Below, in pieces: positions 12,553 to 27,100 of a stretch of DNA of 64,000 bases (within the stretch, counting starts at the first letter, position 1; each line of letters opens with the position of its first letter). Under the pieces are notes generated by a model, which worked only from the letters and a program-made list of their open reading frames with translations, was not told the origin of the DNA and did not search any database. The DNA is taken from positions 32,935,733 through 32,999,732 of the forward strand of contig CATQJL010000305.1 of NCBI GenBank assembly GCA_958299035.1, read 5' to 3'. The DNA is from Cylicocyclus nassatus. Lineage: Eukaryota; Nematoda; Chromadorea; Rhabditida; Strongylidae. The position numbers and the translations under genes are program-made.

Positions 12553-13138
12553 CCCTATTTTCCGGAGTATAAGCCGCACCTTGTATAAGCCGCACCCGCC
12601 GCAGCGAACAATGGCGCGAAAGCGCCTTTGAAAAGAGCTATATAGCAAATTGAAAACTCGGTGCGTTCTAGTACGGATAGTCATGTCTGATAGTCATCTG
12701 ATGATAGTGAGAATGCTTCGACTTTTTTCTTGTTTCATATGACTTTGAGGGTGTTTAAGTTGTGTTTTCTTTCCTAAATGATACTAGGTTGATTGTGATT
12801 TCCTGTTTTCAATGATGTTACTGGTGCTAAAGTTGGCTTTCTCTTATTTTGATTTACTGGTTTGAAGCTTACCACCTTTCAATTCCACGTTACTACTGGT
12901 ATTTGAAAGTTCTTTTACTGTTCAGCGGATTCGAAGAATAAATGAGAAGGTATGGAATTTTGTTACAAGCAAATACACTTGCGAAGAAACCAAATAAAGA
13001 ACGAAAGCAGAAAGCCCGTATTAGATTATCAGGCGAAATAGATAGTAGTTGTTGCTTGTGCGGCTTCGCGCATCGCGGACGACATCGCCTTTCAGCCCGC
13101 GGTGAAAAGAAATGCGGCTTATACTCCGGAAAATAGGG
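12553..13138. mobile_element. TIR element, CCCTATTTTCCGGAGTATAA ends
   Basis: Left CCCTATTTTCCGGAGTATAA then GCCGCA, mirrored exactly at the right end. TA flanks both sides (12551-12552, 13139-13140). The left end repeats TATAAGCCGCACC twice in tandem. The TA duplication fits Tc1/mariner/pogo-type mobilisation. No transposase is recognisable in the 586 bp. Confidence 0.65.
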
Positions 13139-13574
13139 TAGTTCTTGAAGATGTGGCAGCAAATGTTTGCTTAATTCGGGCATTCAAGCCCTCATAACTT
13201 TTTCAAGAGAAGGGCTTAGCAGATACGGAAGTTAAATTTCAGATCAGTTCATCAAGACGCGCTACTGATATGCATATCACTTCGGTTCGCTAATGCGATG
13301 TGGTATCCTTCCCTTGTTAGAATTTTTGGTGTTTTTTGCGAGGAAACCACAGCAATCCGGGTTTCGTGGCGAAAAGACAATGCTACAGACATTTTGTTTT
13401 TGCATTTGGATACGGATGAAAGCCTGCCACAATAATGTAAGCATTATTGCTGTGCAGAATTTTTGCAGATGTTTAGGCTAGCTGATTCTAGTATTTATTG
13501 AACCTCAAAATTATGCAGTGTTAAGTGTCGTTAACGAAGAGGAGTTGCTGTTAAACGTCGTGAAATGCAAACTA

Positions 13575-14592
13575 TTAGGTCGTTCCGAAAGTTCTTTCCG
13601 TTTTTTCAACATGTCATAAAAACACGTGGAACGAAGAAAGGGAAACGCTTCAGGCACTGTCCGACGCAACTTTTCTTCCTCTTTTCAAATGTCATATTCC
13701 TGTGCCGCTCGCTCTTGTCGTCAGTGAGATAATGGCCGAAATTTCGAACCCATGGTTTTTACCATGTCCAACTTTGGCAATTTTTCACTATCTTCTTCTT
13801 CGACTTTTAGAAAAGCTTTAATAGCAGTCGGATAGAGTAAACTGAGTGCAATGCAATGCAATTTTTTGGCAATTTCAGCTGGCTTCTCATTATTTTTTTA
13901 GCTAACTTTTTCAGAAGTCTTCACTTTTTCGAAGTCACAAAACACACAAACGCGAGCATCAACAAATCTTCGGTTTTCGAAACTTTCAAAAGTCGTTTAT
14001 GATTGTACACTATTTTTACAAAGTAACTGAGTGTTTACCGCTTCGAAATATAAGATTTAGCATTTCACGGGTACATCATGAGGCGGGTTCAAAATCAAGA
14101 TTTATGGAAATTTTATCGCCGAAGACCCCACAAACTATGAAGAAAAAGCACTCATCAGAAAGAGGAGAAAAAGCTGCATCGAATGACACCTTAATTGTGC
14201 GCCGTTTTATGTTCTATGGCTTCTGGCATTCCCAAAAGTGGAATTTGATAGCATCAGAAAAATAATTCTAAAAATGTTTTGAGGCTAGCTATAGATGCCG
14301 AAAAAATGCATTGCATTGCACTTTGTTTACTCTATCCGACTGCTATAAAAGCTTTTCCTAAAGTTGAAAACGAAGATTGTGAAAAATTGCCAAAGTTGGA
14401 CATGGTAAAAATCATGGGTTCGAAATTTCGGCCATTATCTCACTGACCACAAGAGCGAGCGGCACAGGAATATGACAATTGAAAAGAGGAAGAAAAATTG
14501 CGTCGGACAGTGCCTGAAGCGTTTCCCTTTCTTGGTTCCACGTGTTTTTATGACATGTTGAAAAAACGGAAAGAACTTTCGGAACGACCTAA
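13575..14592. mobile_element. Foldback mariner-type element, TTAGGTCGTTCCGAAAGTTC ends, copy 1
   Basis: Arms of about 280-290 bp are inverse copies with few mismatches, starting TTAGGTCGTTCCGAAAGTTC; a ~440-bp centre separates them. TA flanks both ends (13573-13574, 14593-14594). No transposase frame. A second, similar copy lies at 49398-50417. Confidence 0.75.
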
Positions 14593-14956
14593 TATTTTCG
14601 AAAAACCAAACCATATATTCAGGTTGCTTTTTAAATACTGGAAATCTTGACACGGATATGACAGCTAGTGTCCCACAAAGGGTACTGATGCAAGCACGCG
14701 TGCTCTCTACTCCACCGGATCTCAAGAATTTGCGATGCCTTTTTCAAGAACTTGTGCTTCTTTTTGAGCCTGTTGTTCTAAAACAACCGCAGAACATCAG
14801 ATATTTATCATATGATTATCGATAATTGCAGGAGTCCCACAGACAGTGGAGTGAATTTCTACGCGATTGAACAGCATCCAATGAAGAGAGCATTTAACAC
14901 CAACACATAATCTATTATCTATTTTTATAATATTTTCAAAAAAGCGATTTTTGCTG

Positions 14957-15108
14957 CTATGTGTACGACATGCATCTGGCTGCATATTTCAATGGTAGCA
15001 AATAATTTGAAACAGCTTCTCTATAGCTAGTAACAAGATACATCACCACGATAGGATCGATCACAGGGTATACGTTGAGAAGTAACGCAACTATGTTGCC
15101 GCCCTCCC
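14957..15108 (-). CDS. Gene A exon 7 (TM7 and C-terminus, stop)
   Basis: Acceptor TTTCAG. Encodes LLLNVYPVIDPIVVMYLV and TSYREAV, the TM7 signature, and ends with TAG at 14957-14959. No clear AATAAA was seen before the foldback element at 14592. Confidence 0.85.
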
Positions 15109-18100
15109 CTGAAATGCGAGGTCAACTCACACAACAGATGCAAAGTACTCACCTGTACTTTTCCCAATAAATGTCATGATAAGGATGGCGGTTGAAGGTA
15201 TGAATGTGAAGACGAGCGGAAAAAAGGACTGAAAAACAAATCTCTTTCGAGTGATGTTCTCGAACATTCATTTAGAAAGGCGTTTGTAGCAAAACAGTGT
15301 CTTAATCATAATTCTGCTTCTAGCCCTTCCTTTCGGGAAACTTTTGTTTTTTGAAAAGTCGACTCTGTTCAATCCGACCGTCTTTGGATTTAGTGGATGG
15401 CGTTTGTATTATGTGACGCTGTGGGTCTGACCGAATCTCCAACGAGTGGTATCTAATGGGCGATGCAAAGAGCATAGTACACTCTGTGAGAAAAGAGTAC
15501 TTTCTGCAAAGGTTGTCGATTATAGCGGGATCAAGATGTCAAAGCGCATTCGCTATTCATTTGTTAGAGTTATCTCATAAGCTGGCTCCTAGCAATGACA
15601 GAATCGGATTGACAAAATATTTTTACCAGCCGCTTTGCTGCCGCTATGCGGCAAGCCGCTTGAATTTGTCAGAATGTGAAAATCTGATTTCTATGTTGTA
15701 CGTCAAGAGAATAGCAAGGTTTTTTGTCGAGCTTGGAGTTTGAAAGAGATTATTTCTCTGGGAATATCTGGTATATTCATTAATCAAACTATTCAGAGCT
15801 GAATTGAAGTTCATTGAACAAAAAGTACAAAAAGTTGACGAATTTGGAAGAGATTGACTTCGAAAATGGCAGACATTTTTTGATAATCAGCAGGCTCACT
15901 TATCCCCCTCTGAAATTCGTAGCCCTCAAAGTTTTAACCAACTGTTTTGCTCTAAATTTATTGATCCATTGATTTTCGCATTACGAAAGTTAAAAAATCA
16001 ATAAATTCAGAGCGAAAACAGTTTGTTAGCATCCGCCCTGCTGTGAAATTTCCGACTCGTAGTAGTTGTGAAGCATCCCAAAATTTTTTTCTGAAGGCGC
16101 AGTTAACGCCATGCCCAACCACTCGAAAAAAAATATATTTGAGCGCCTTTCCCCTCCACAAACCAAAATTCTCGGACCGTCGCTGTTGGCACATATGATC
16201 AGTAGGTAGCTCTGCTCAGGTATTAATGTGGTATCGGCATTCTTGCAAAATGTTTGGTTCGGCTGCCTGTTCCATCCAGTAAACTTAGAGCTTTGCTTGT
16301 GAAGCTGCAAAATTGCTCGATCAAATTGGTTTGGTCGCAGGCTTGCCCCTTTCAGGTACTATAGCGATATGTCGAAGTTTCAGCCTATAATTATTAAAAT
16401 TCTATATGCGGCCCAAAAACATGAGCACAGCATGTGTTTGTTCAAGAAGTGTTGAACAATCCATTCAAAAATTTTATCTATTTCTTGTCGAAGAGAGCAG
16501 TAGCTACGAAGAGCAAGATTTGCTACATTCTGGTTATCTTGGAGTTTCTGGATTAATTCCTACTATTCAAAAATCAATGGTTAAAAAATTTGTGCTTTGC
16601 CTAGGCGTAACACTATCGACGAAATTCTGGAACTAATTTTTGAAGTGATTTAGCTTTTACTTATAATGAACGCCTCATGACAATGAGATTGCTAGTCCTT
16701 GAGATTTCAAATCAGCTTTATTATTACTATAACTAGCTTGCTTACCCGGCTCCGTCCGGCCCTGTGAAAACACTGTGATAAAGGTCCCATCCCTATCCCT
16801 GTACAGCCTTTCCCTGTGCCCACTTCTACACTTCTTTTCCCGTTCCCTTTGTGTTGTTTTCGAAATCAGCATGCCCACTTACCCCTCCTGTGCCAACTCC
16901 CAGCCCTGTAGCTCAAACTTCGCGAAAAATTGATAAAATCGATAAAAGTGATGGACGATTCCAAAAACTAATATTGTATTCGTAATCAGCATGCTCGATT
17001 ATCCCCCTATGCAAACTCCCAGTCCAGCATGTCAAAATTTACAAAAAAATCGATGAAATCGATAAAACTTGCCGATAATTCTGAAAACTAATATTGTATT
17101 CGGAATTCCCATGCTCACTTACCCCCCCCCCTGTGCCAACTCCCAGCCCCGTAGGTGAACCCTGCAAAAAAAATCGATAAAAATCGATAAGATCGATATC
17201 GATCGATGACGAAAAGTAGCCTGTGACACCCGCCGGGGCCCGAAGTGTATGTGTGCCAAGTTTGGTCCGGATCGGTTCAGAAATGGAATTTTCTATTCGG
17301 AACATACGTACAGACATACATACATACAGACAGACAGACAGACAGACATACAGACAAACAGACAGTCAGCTTTATATATAAGATTAAATGCTAAAGTGCT
17401 GTTCATAATTTTATTTAACGCCGCAATTTATTTCGCGCACAAAAATGAAATCGGCGTCAATCTTAGAGAAGCATTGTACTTTCCTGATGTGATCGGCACA
17501 ATTTCTAATCCAATCCCAACACTGCTTCGTCACAGAAGCAGACGTTAGAACCTGAGATCTGGTGTTACGGTGAATCAGAATTTTTCAACGCTGAGCAATA
17601 TGACTGTTGGGTTTACAATATCTTAATGCTTGCGTATCTCATCTCAAATTTATGCAGATATATCTCGTCTTAACTTTATGCAGACCCAAAATATTAGTGA
17701 AGTCATTCGAACCTCAAAGCTTGTAAATAAAAATCAAAAACTCTCCTTTGAAATGCAATAGATCTAGCCCAGCATGTTGCAGGTATCTCAAACCTTGAGA
17801 CCGTAGCTTTACATCAATTGCGAGTGGAAGTTGTAACTTTGAGCAGATAAAAGTTTTTCTTAAAGAGTTCGTATAAGTTTACACAAGCGAGTTCAGCGCA
17901 CAGTGCTTTTCTAAATTGACAACAAATTAATAATCCAAGTCGCGTATACTGCTATCAGCCACGTTTTTACGTGACACTAAGGTTTTTTGACTTTTTCAAA
18001 AGTTTCGAAACTCCCAAACTACACGGTATTTTTATAATTATGTACCGCACTATATATGCCTACCGAAAATTGAGATCCTCAGATTTTTAGGTGGCCGGGG

Positions 18101-21100
18101 GGGGGGGGCATGTTATAGCCAGAGTCAAGCAAGGGGTGTGGCACACGATCGCTGGTTACGACCCCCCCCCCTGATTGCTGTCTTAATAAGACCCCCCCCC
18201 CCTGAACTATATACCTAAGATAGCATTACAGAGTTGAGAAAGAGGTCAGGCACAAGTCTTTCGAAAACAACCCTCTCCCATTCCATGAAAGCCCTCAAAC
18301 GACCCCTTCTTCCTCCTCTTAACCTCTGGACCTCAAAGTGTGACATTCTGCTGGAGGACACCAGCTTTTTCTAGAGAGTTTTCAGATTTCTGAGAGCTGT
18401 ATGCCCGATTTTCTGTGACTGCACTTTACAATCACACGTAATTTGACGGCTGATTTTGATCTGAATGGGCTCGAAAGGGCCATAATTTTCTTATGGGTGG
18501 GGCGTTCGGCTCCAAATTTCCAGTGTAGCAAGAAGAAGCTATGTGCTCAATACTCATACCAGCAATGAAGCGCTTTCTGGATTTTGAAGGCAAGTTAAGG
18601 GGGTGTGCCGCACCCCATTAACTATACCAAGAAAACATTTTTAGCGGACAGTATTTATATGAATCGATAGCCTAAACCTTGTAGATTCCATAGGACTGTT
18701 TGGAGCCTGATTCGTCTTCTTAGCTCTGAGTAATATTTGGTGAAAGCACAGCGATCAAAAGCGAAAAATGGGAAAAACGAGATTTTGGTTGGCTTCTAAT
18801 TCCACAGTTTGCAGGTCTTCGGAAGCGGGATTCCTGAGGTGGACAAAGAAGGATAGTGCTTTGTCTTGAGTGCAAAAACACATAGCTAATTCACCTTTGA
18901 AACAAAGTTAACCATGTTGGAATTTGACCATTTCATTTAGGTAGCCTAGTATCTTGAATCTTCAGAATTCGCTCACTCTCTGTCTACAGGGGTTAATTGA
19001 CATGCTAATTATGGATATGATACAAATATCATGTTATCACTATTATCAGATTACCCAACTACGACCCCCTCCCCTTTTGACTCCTCAATACGACCCCCCA
19101 CGTGTGGCGTGCCGCACCCCACGCTTGACCCTGGTTATAGCCCATGCTGACGGTGAAACCTGTCGGCGAAAATTGTCCTCTACTCAACGAGCAAAAAGCG
19201 AAAAAAATTTAGAAGCACTTTGCGTGCTCAAGACTTGCTTTTTCGCAAATCAATATTTTCAAGAATTTCAAAGTGACATCTCAATAGCAAAGCTTTGTGC
19301 ATGCACGAATATAATGGTAAGAACTGCGGAAGTATCAGAATAATCCCAGGCAACGAAAGTGAGGAAAATGTAAAATCAGATGCGATCGAAGATGGAATTT
19401 TGTAGTAAAAGGCAAAAACTTTTGAAATGGTCTGATGAATAAAAACGGTTGCATAATGTTAAGCTGCATATGTAGGAAAGACTATTATGTACAGTCACCT
19501 GTATCAAGAGCACCTTGAACATCTGGACTTGCAGTTCCTTTGTTCTCTCGCTCATAACTTTTTGTACACGAAGACGTTTCGCAATTGCTCAAATATGAAT
19601 CGGTGCTTGTAAGGAGCTCAATCATGTATTCGACTACCTAATCCACAGAAAGGGATAACTGCAAACGTGAAACCGTTCACTATTCCAACGTTGAGCACAC
19701 CAAGTAGGTCGAACCATTTCAGGTCTCCGTTCACCTGAACAAATACAAATAAGAATGAAATAACTTTTCATATACGAGGAAACAAGAAGGCTACTTGAAG
19801 GCTACTTGCATTGAATAAGCTTGAGTTCGTTCTTTCTTTCGTTTCAGACTGTAAAATATGTAAGGTAAAGTGGAGCACAAATCTGACATGCTTTTGACAT
19901 GCTAGGTGTCTCTGCGCTTGAATATCTCGAATTTCTCAAAGTCGCACACATCCGTACTAAATCTCGCAATTGGAGCAGCAGTAAGCGAAATGCGAAAAGT
20001 GTCTCAAAATACTAAGTTGGATATAGATTTTGTTTTTGTGATTATCTCTCACTTTGACACTAGGGGCGAGATTTGTCAATCTCTTGCTCGCTGCTCGGGC
20101 GTGTTGCATCGTTATACACGGCCCGGACAGGCGAGTGTTCAACCCGTACGTTGCTTATCATGGCCTAAACTGGCAGCAAAGCCCGATTTGTCGAGATCGG
20201 GTTTGCCGTGCCCGACATGGCCAAACCTGCCAGATTGGACCCTTGAGCCCATGCACTGTCCTAGTGTGAGTTAAGACAGTAGGTGATAGGAAATTGCTAA
20301 TTACTGTGATCCAAACCCGTCTTCTATTTTATACAATTTGATATGTATTGTTTTGATTCAGCCAAGAAATAAGACTTTTGATTGATTTGCATATTTTAAT
20401 TTTAATTTATTCCTGTTCTTTCAATAGTCCTACAATGCAATGATATTCAATGCGTTACTGATATTTAAGACGAATTGGCCGTTTCGGACTTTTGAAAAGA
20501 AGTGACTTCAACTCCTTGACTTGATAACCACAGGTGCATATTAATACAAAACTATGCTCGAGGATCGAAAAGAAAGAAATAAACAATTAAAAAGATGAGT
20601 TTTCAAATGTTTGCAATACGCCTTACGTCAGCAGGCGTTTTTGATATGCGCCGCTCGTACTGCTGGCGTGCTGTTTTTGCACAGTAGGTTCCCGATAAAT
20701 GAGAGAAATGTACAGGAGATTGATAAATACCGCTAGTGATCTACCCTACCTGGTGACATCACAGATACCGGCAGTTGGCATACATCGCGAAAATGCAACT
20801 TCGCATTAGCTCACGAACTGGTCGTAGGCTTTGATATTTGTATTCGATGCGCAAACTATCTCACAAAAGTAAAGTGCATTCTCCTCCAAACACTGACAAA
20901 CATTGACATCCCGCACGCTTGAACCTGCATGCATCGACCTCGAGTTCGGCCGCGCTATCTCAACCACGCGTGCACATTTTACTTATCAAAGAGCAATGGT
21001 AAGAAGGCTTCAGGTAAGCGGTGCCCGTAAGAAGGGTATGATCAGAACTAGTATCAGGACCCTAAGCGAACAGACGAAGACAAAAATACGCACGGAATCG

Positions 21101-24100
21101 TTGATGACATAATGAAAGAATTGCAGGGAAAGAACCGCTTTCGCAATGGGACAAATTCTTCTTTCAAACATGTCATAGGATTGAGGAAAACTCTAACAGT
21201 GGTCGAAAATGATAATTTTTTTGATGGAAAATATAATTATCAGACTTAATTGCTTAACGTAAACTACGCGATATTGCCGCACTGCCCATACGGACGCTGC
21301 CAGCAAGGTGACAGCATCTCGACATGGTAGGGGCACGTCAAGGCGCGGGCAACTTTTTCCCTCTAAATGCACACTATTACTCGTGCTCTCTCCTGTCCGC
21401 AGCTCTCACCTCACAAATTTCGGCGAGGTGTTGGCAGGTTGCCGGTAGGTCAGTTCGCGAAGCCGCCAGCAGCGCCTGCTGCCTTTCTTAAGGTTTTTTC
21501 TACATATGGTTTTTGGTCCCAAGTTGAGATGATTTATTTGAAGTCGCTATGACATTATTAATCAGGCAATTTTCGTAAAAAGGATTTTTACGGCTAGATG
21601 TGGTTGATTTTCGACGGCTTCACGTGGAGTTGAGACCTGGCAGCGAGATTTGCCGCCAGGTCGGGGATCACTATAGGCCAACCGAATTCGTTTGCACGTG
21701 TATGACTGAAGACAATGAATCGTTAAAACTATTCTGAATTTTGATGTGGTAGGTTAGCTGCCCCTCCCCGGCAATACCAAATCGGAGAAAGATCGGTCGC
21801 GAAGCATGCTCTTCCTGAAGGGAAAATTTTCCTCAAACCCGTTTTCAAGCCATTTGTGAGCACTCGGACGAGCTTGCATTTTCCCTCCTACTTTGGGGGC
21901 TCATGCCGCGAAGTTTAACCATAAGGGTCCCACAACGACTCTGCATCTCCAGCGTTTGCTCTGGCAAGCTTCGAAATGGCTGGACGGGCGGGTTTCCGAA
22001 ACAGGAAGCGAGGAGCCTGGAGCACTTTCGAAAAGAGTTATCGTCTTTCTGGCCAATTTTTGCCCGAACTTCGATAGCTTAGTCGGGAGTTGAGCCGTTG
22101 CAACGCAATACCCTGGCGCATTTCCTTTTTTCGGCACGCTAACTTTCAAGACAATCACGGAGAATTTGACGTATTCCGAAGATTTAACCTACCTTTTTGG
22201 TACAACCGTCCACGCAGCCTGCTACGCTTCTAGTTTTGAGCTATGCAGCTATGTAAAGCTCTTCGCAATTCCCAGCACGTGCAACGTCTTCGAGACTTCG
22301 TTAAACGGATATGAAAAGGAAGAGCAGTCTTTCTTCTCATATCTGTTTTATTAGGTTGGCTAAAAAATAAGTTCGTTTTGGCATACAAATCATCATGAAA
22401 AATTTTCTTGTTGTTTTCAATCTATGATTCTTTTTGGGAAAGTAGTTCAAAGCTTTCTCTATCACATGTCAAATAATCAGATTTTCTATCGTCGGTAAAG
22501 ACAGTTACGCCTCAGCATAGTGAAATTTCTAAAAGCTCAATTCTTTGACTACCTAAGCTTCGTTTTTAAGCTGTATTGGATGTAAAGAACTGCATTGGTG
22601 TTTGGATACCAGTGGCGTACCCAGGATTTCGGCTCGGGGGGGGCGCGACAAAAATTTTTTTCTAAGAAAGGTGCGTGGCGTCAGCCACGCACTCCGAAAA
22701 AATCTTTGGGGTGCTTTTCAAAATTTTTCCGGGTCCCCGACCCCTAAAATCTGGAAAAAGGGGGCGTGGCGTCAGCCACGCCCCCGAAAAAAAATTTTTT
22801 ATAAGGCTAAAATGAATTTTTAAAAAATTTTAAAAATTATTTTAATTATTTACAAGTAAAAACAAGTCACTTGCACATTTTTATAACCCATGTAAGTAAC
22901 TTTCAAAAATTTCGCGACCCGTTCTCGGGGGGGGGCGCGCGCCCCCCCCGCCCCCCCCCCTCGGTACGCCACTGTTGGATACAGAGTAGTTTTCCCCATT
23001 TAGTGAACAACAAAAAGTACTGTGATCTGCCACTTTGAAAATGTTTCACTAAGAAAACCAAATTTCCACATTTTCACGCATTATGAGAAAATTGCGCTTT
23101 CTCACTTCTTTGCGGATTTTTTCCCTTAGAAAATAAGTTTTACTCAAACAGAATTTATGGTCCAATACCCAGTGAAGTGCTCTTTCCAGAGATACCAAAC
23201 ATTGGACAAAAATTTGTCTACAGCATCTGTAAGAGCTAAAAAAGCGACCGAACTTATTTATTAGCCAACCCAATACAAAGTCGACAGATCTCCATGATCC
23301 AGCGCAGTACGTAGCGAGAGCAAACCATCGATAAGCCGATTGCGAGCAGGACAGACAACAGCTAGGCCACCATCAGCATAGGCAGAGTATGTGAGAAAGT
23401 TTGAGTATTAATTTATTTATTATTTGAGTATTATCAATTACTGGTATTGACATTTGCATTTAAATCCTGAACGCTATCCTCTCCGACTATAACAACAAGA
23501 AGTGGAGAACGCAGGCAAGGGCAAAGTCAAATGGAAGAACTTGCGCTGACAATGAGACTTGCACACAATGTATGCCTATCTAAATATCTACAAGTGAGTA
23601 AACGATTCTTATAACGAAAACCTGTTTTTTGAAAGGGCCCGTGGTTTTGATTCAGCTAAGGTAATATTTTATAGCAATACCGGCTCAATTTGGAAGGGCA
23701 AATTAAGTTCTGCTTACTAGTAGAAGCTTTGAGATCACTCACAAAGTATATCGGACCAATATAGCCAACTTGTGATATGTTCAAGCCGTAGGAATTATGC
23801 ATCGGTTCACCAAAGTAATTGTTCTTCTCCTGTGAAGGACCAAAGTTGAAGAAGTTAACAGAGCCATAGTCAAGTGCCACAACAAAGTACAGAATTGTAA
23901 GAGCAATCAAACACGAAGACCTTTGGAAGATGAATCTAGCTTTCGGCCTGAAATAGATATTGCTGTAGTATACTGTAGAATCCTGGTTTCGGTTCCAGTG
24001 CAAGATAGTTTCACGAATTTGATCGGAAAGCACAACAAAAATCGGGCTGTTCCTTGACTAAACAAGTCTTCCCCGCAAATTGCATCAATGAGGAAAAAAC

Positions 24101-27100
24101 ACAGACGAAAGATGCAGAGACTATAAGGTTGCTCCAAAAGTTCCGTCCGCTGCCTTATTCGAGCAATTCTTGGAGTTCTACACTTATAATGGCATTATAA
24201 ACACTATCTGAAAGCATTTTTCTTGCTCTTTTCATTGCTTACTAGTCTCGACAAAACGACTTCCCCCAAATAAAAACCCAAGACCCGAAGTTGAGTTGTC
24301 CAAATGCAGTCATGCCCAAGAAGAAGTTTCTATCAAGAGAGCACCGTTTGTAAAATTATCTATGTAACTTTATACTGAGTAAGAGTTTAATGAGCTGATA
24401 CGCAATTTGTCTATAAAAATCGAAGACAAACTCAGTTATTCTACAAGCGACGAATCTACGTACTGCGAGACAAGTGGTGCATTCAATGCTTTTTATGCTA
24501 CAGTAAGGCGAGAACAAGAGACTCGTAAATTCAGCGCACTTGCGCGTGCGGAGTGCTCAAATGATGGTAATCAGCTCATAAAAATTCATGTCAAAACAAA
24601 TTGAAGACACTCTGGTTATAAAGTTTTAGGGTACAGGCTTTTTTATGTCGGCAGCCATGAGCAATGGTAAGTTAAAATAGGCGGTTTTGAGGAAAACCTT
24701 GCAAAAGTTTCCAAATTTTCTCTCCTCTTCCACTTGTCTTTTTGAGACAGCATGATGTATACATGATAGCCATCTTAATCCGGCAAAATTGTTCAAGAAT
24801 GTTGTTGAAAAAGTTATCTCATCCTGAATGAAAAAATTCGCAAAACGCAGAATTTTCGGAACAAGTTGGTACTGCACCGCATGATTGATCTAAAGTTTCC
24901 AAAAATTAAAAAAAGTCATCCTATCTGGTCAAGAACTTAATGACTTGTGTGCGACAGTGCCCGGACAAATTCAGAATGGAGGGGATGTCAACCACATGTA
25001 AACATCAGATCCCTCACACTCCTCAAAGCTGGCTGAAAGACAATTATGATATGACCCGACAAAAGTTGGTCTGGCCGCGTAAAGTGGATTCTCTGTAAAG
25101 GTTTGGCACAGTGCCTCTTCTTATTCAGAAATTGGGTGTCTGCAAACATTTGCTAATAGTGAAAAAGGGAAGTAATTGAAATTTCTGTTGGGTTTAACAT
25201 GTTGATGTGAATGAAATATACAGCAAAGTTTCCTAGCTCTCCAAAGGTTTTGCGAAAATTTACAGTTGTTTGCAAGGGAAGACATTGACTTTGGGTCAGG
25301 TCATCTGAAAGGCTATTGGGTAAAACTGAAAGCTCTTCTTTCAGATTACGCTGCACCTTCCCCCCCCCCCCTCCCACTTCCTCCCTCCTCTTTCCCCCTC
25401 CTGCATTGAAAAGCTTATCAGCATAAGCATCTTTCGCTTTTTTTCAAAGAGCCTCCATCAAAAATTGTCCACATTTTCTTAGTTTCTTTTTCTCTTCAAA
25501 ATTGTGCCACAGTTCTGATCATACCTAAGAGTTTTCAGATTATGCAAACCCAGCGCGAGTTGATCTAAACCTTCCAACCCACTTCTCCTCTTTTTATTAC
25601 TTATTTTTCCCCAAATGAATGTTTTTCAAGAAATCGTGCAAAAAAATCCCTGGCTCCTCTGCGTCTCTAAATCTAACACTTATTCCAGTCACTAAAATTG
25701 TGTGAATGTCCCTAAATTCAGCAATATCAAAGTGTTTGCGCCATATTTTGTTAGTTTTATCTACCTTTCGACTACATTCCTGAAGCCGCTCTTGAGCTTC
25801 TCCTATCAAGACCGCTCAAAAATCTGATTTCTGATCTGCTTGGATACCTGCGCATATCTTTGCCTTTGCTGGAGTTAAAGTGCGATCTCTAACCAATTTA
25901 TTAGGTTGTCCCATAAGTTTTTTCATATTCGGACCTTCAATTCGATTTTTCTCAGGAACTACAGCACCTAGTAGGCTGCAAATTTTTGGCAGTAATTCTG
26001 AGCGAATAAGCTATATAATCACCTACTTGCGGGGAATACAGAAGTGATATAGGCAAAGTTTGAAAATTGAGCGCATTATTTTTTTCTTGGTTTCTAGCCA
26101 TCAGAAAAACGCAGAAAGTGCATTTATAAATATCCGATGAGGAGAGTATATGCATGAAAAAATAGGAGATTTGCATAGCTGTTTTGAACTGAGATATGAT
26201 GATTTTCGTTTTTTCGGAAATTCGGGAAAATTTTTTATTTTGGCTTGGAGCATGTTGCGGATTGGACTTGGTGCGAACTTTTAAACGCCATCTTGTAGAG
26301 CTTACTTTGATCTGTCGAATGGTACCCTGCAATTTATCAGGAGTTCAAGAAGAACTGATTTATGTCCTTGAAAAGTCAGGTATGAAAAGACTTATGGGAC
26401 AACCTAATAGTAAAACTTCCTCTACGCCTTAATGTATCAGTTTTGTGGCATTCAAACTTCCCGTATTTTTAGTACTTCTAGCATTGAGAACCCTATTTCG
26501 CTTTCCTTCAGCTCACTACGTTTTATACCTCATCCAAGATGCTTTTTATTTGGACTGTTGTTTTCCAAAACTCCAAAACCTTGCTAGAGGGAGCTTTCCG
26601 GGCTTGCGTTGCTCCTCGCTATTGCGATAGAGTTATCTAATACATAACTATTAGGATGTCAAGAAAATAATGTCCGTTTTTATTTGCTTGCTTTAACAAA
26701 GCAACCAGACTCAACTCAACAAAGAGTAAGGGGTACTGTTCGATAGAGCAAAGCAAGCTCTACAAGATGGCACTCATGTATTTGCGCCATGCTCGATCCA
26801 CGGAGAGTTCGAACTCAAAATCTAAAGATTTCCGAATGCCCAAAAAATCGAAAAAAATCAGATCTTCGTCCAAATAATTTCTACGGACCTCCCACTCGCT
26901 CACATCAATACTATCGATATCTCATATCCATATGTGCGATTGCCGTATTTTTTCCTTGACTAGAAACTGAGAAAACGAAAATTTCCCTGATTTTCTCCAA
27001 GCAATGCTGAGCCGTTTTTGCATATGTAGTTCTATACTACAAGCCTAGATAAGCATAACTGTAGATTTTCAGCCTATTTCGAGCGGTACTTTTCGAGAAA

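Noticed and set aside
18090..18210. G/C homopolymer runs as telomeric or origin sequence
   Set aside because: They are plain G or C runs tied to the ends of a TIR element, not telomere-type repeats.
24407..25150. Possible mariner transposase in gene A intron 2
   Set aside because: Similarity is faint, interrupted by many stops, and only one TIR-like end was found.
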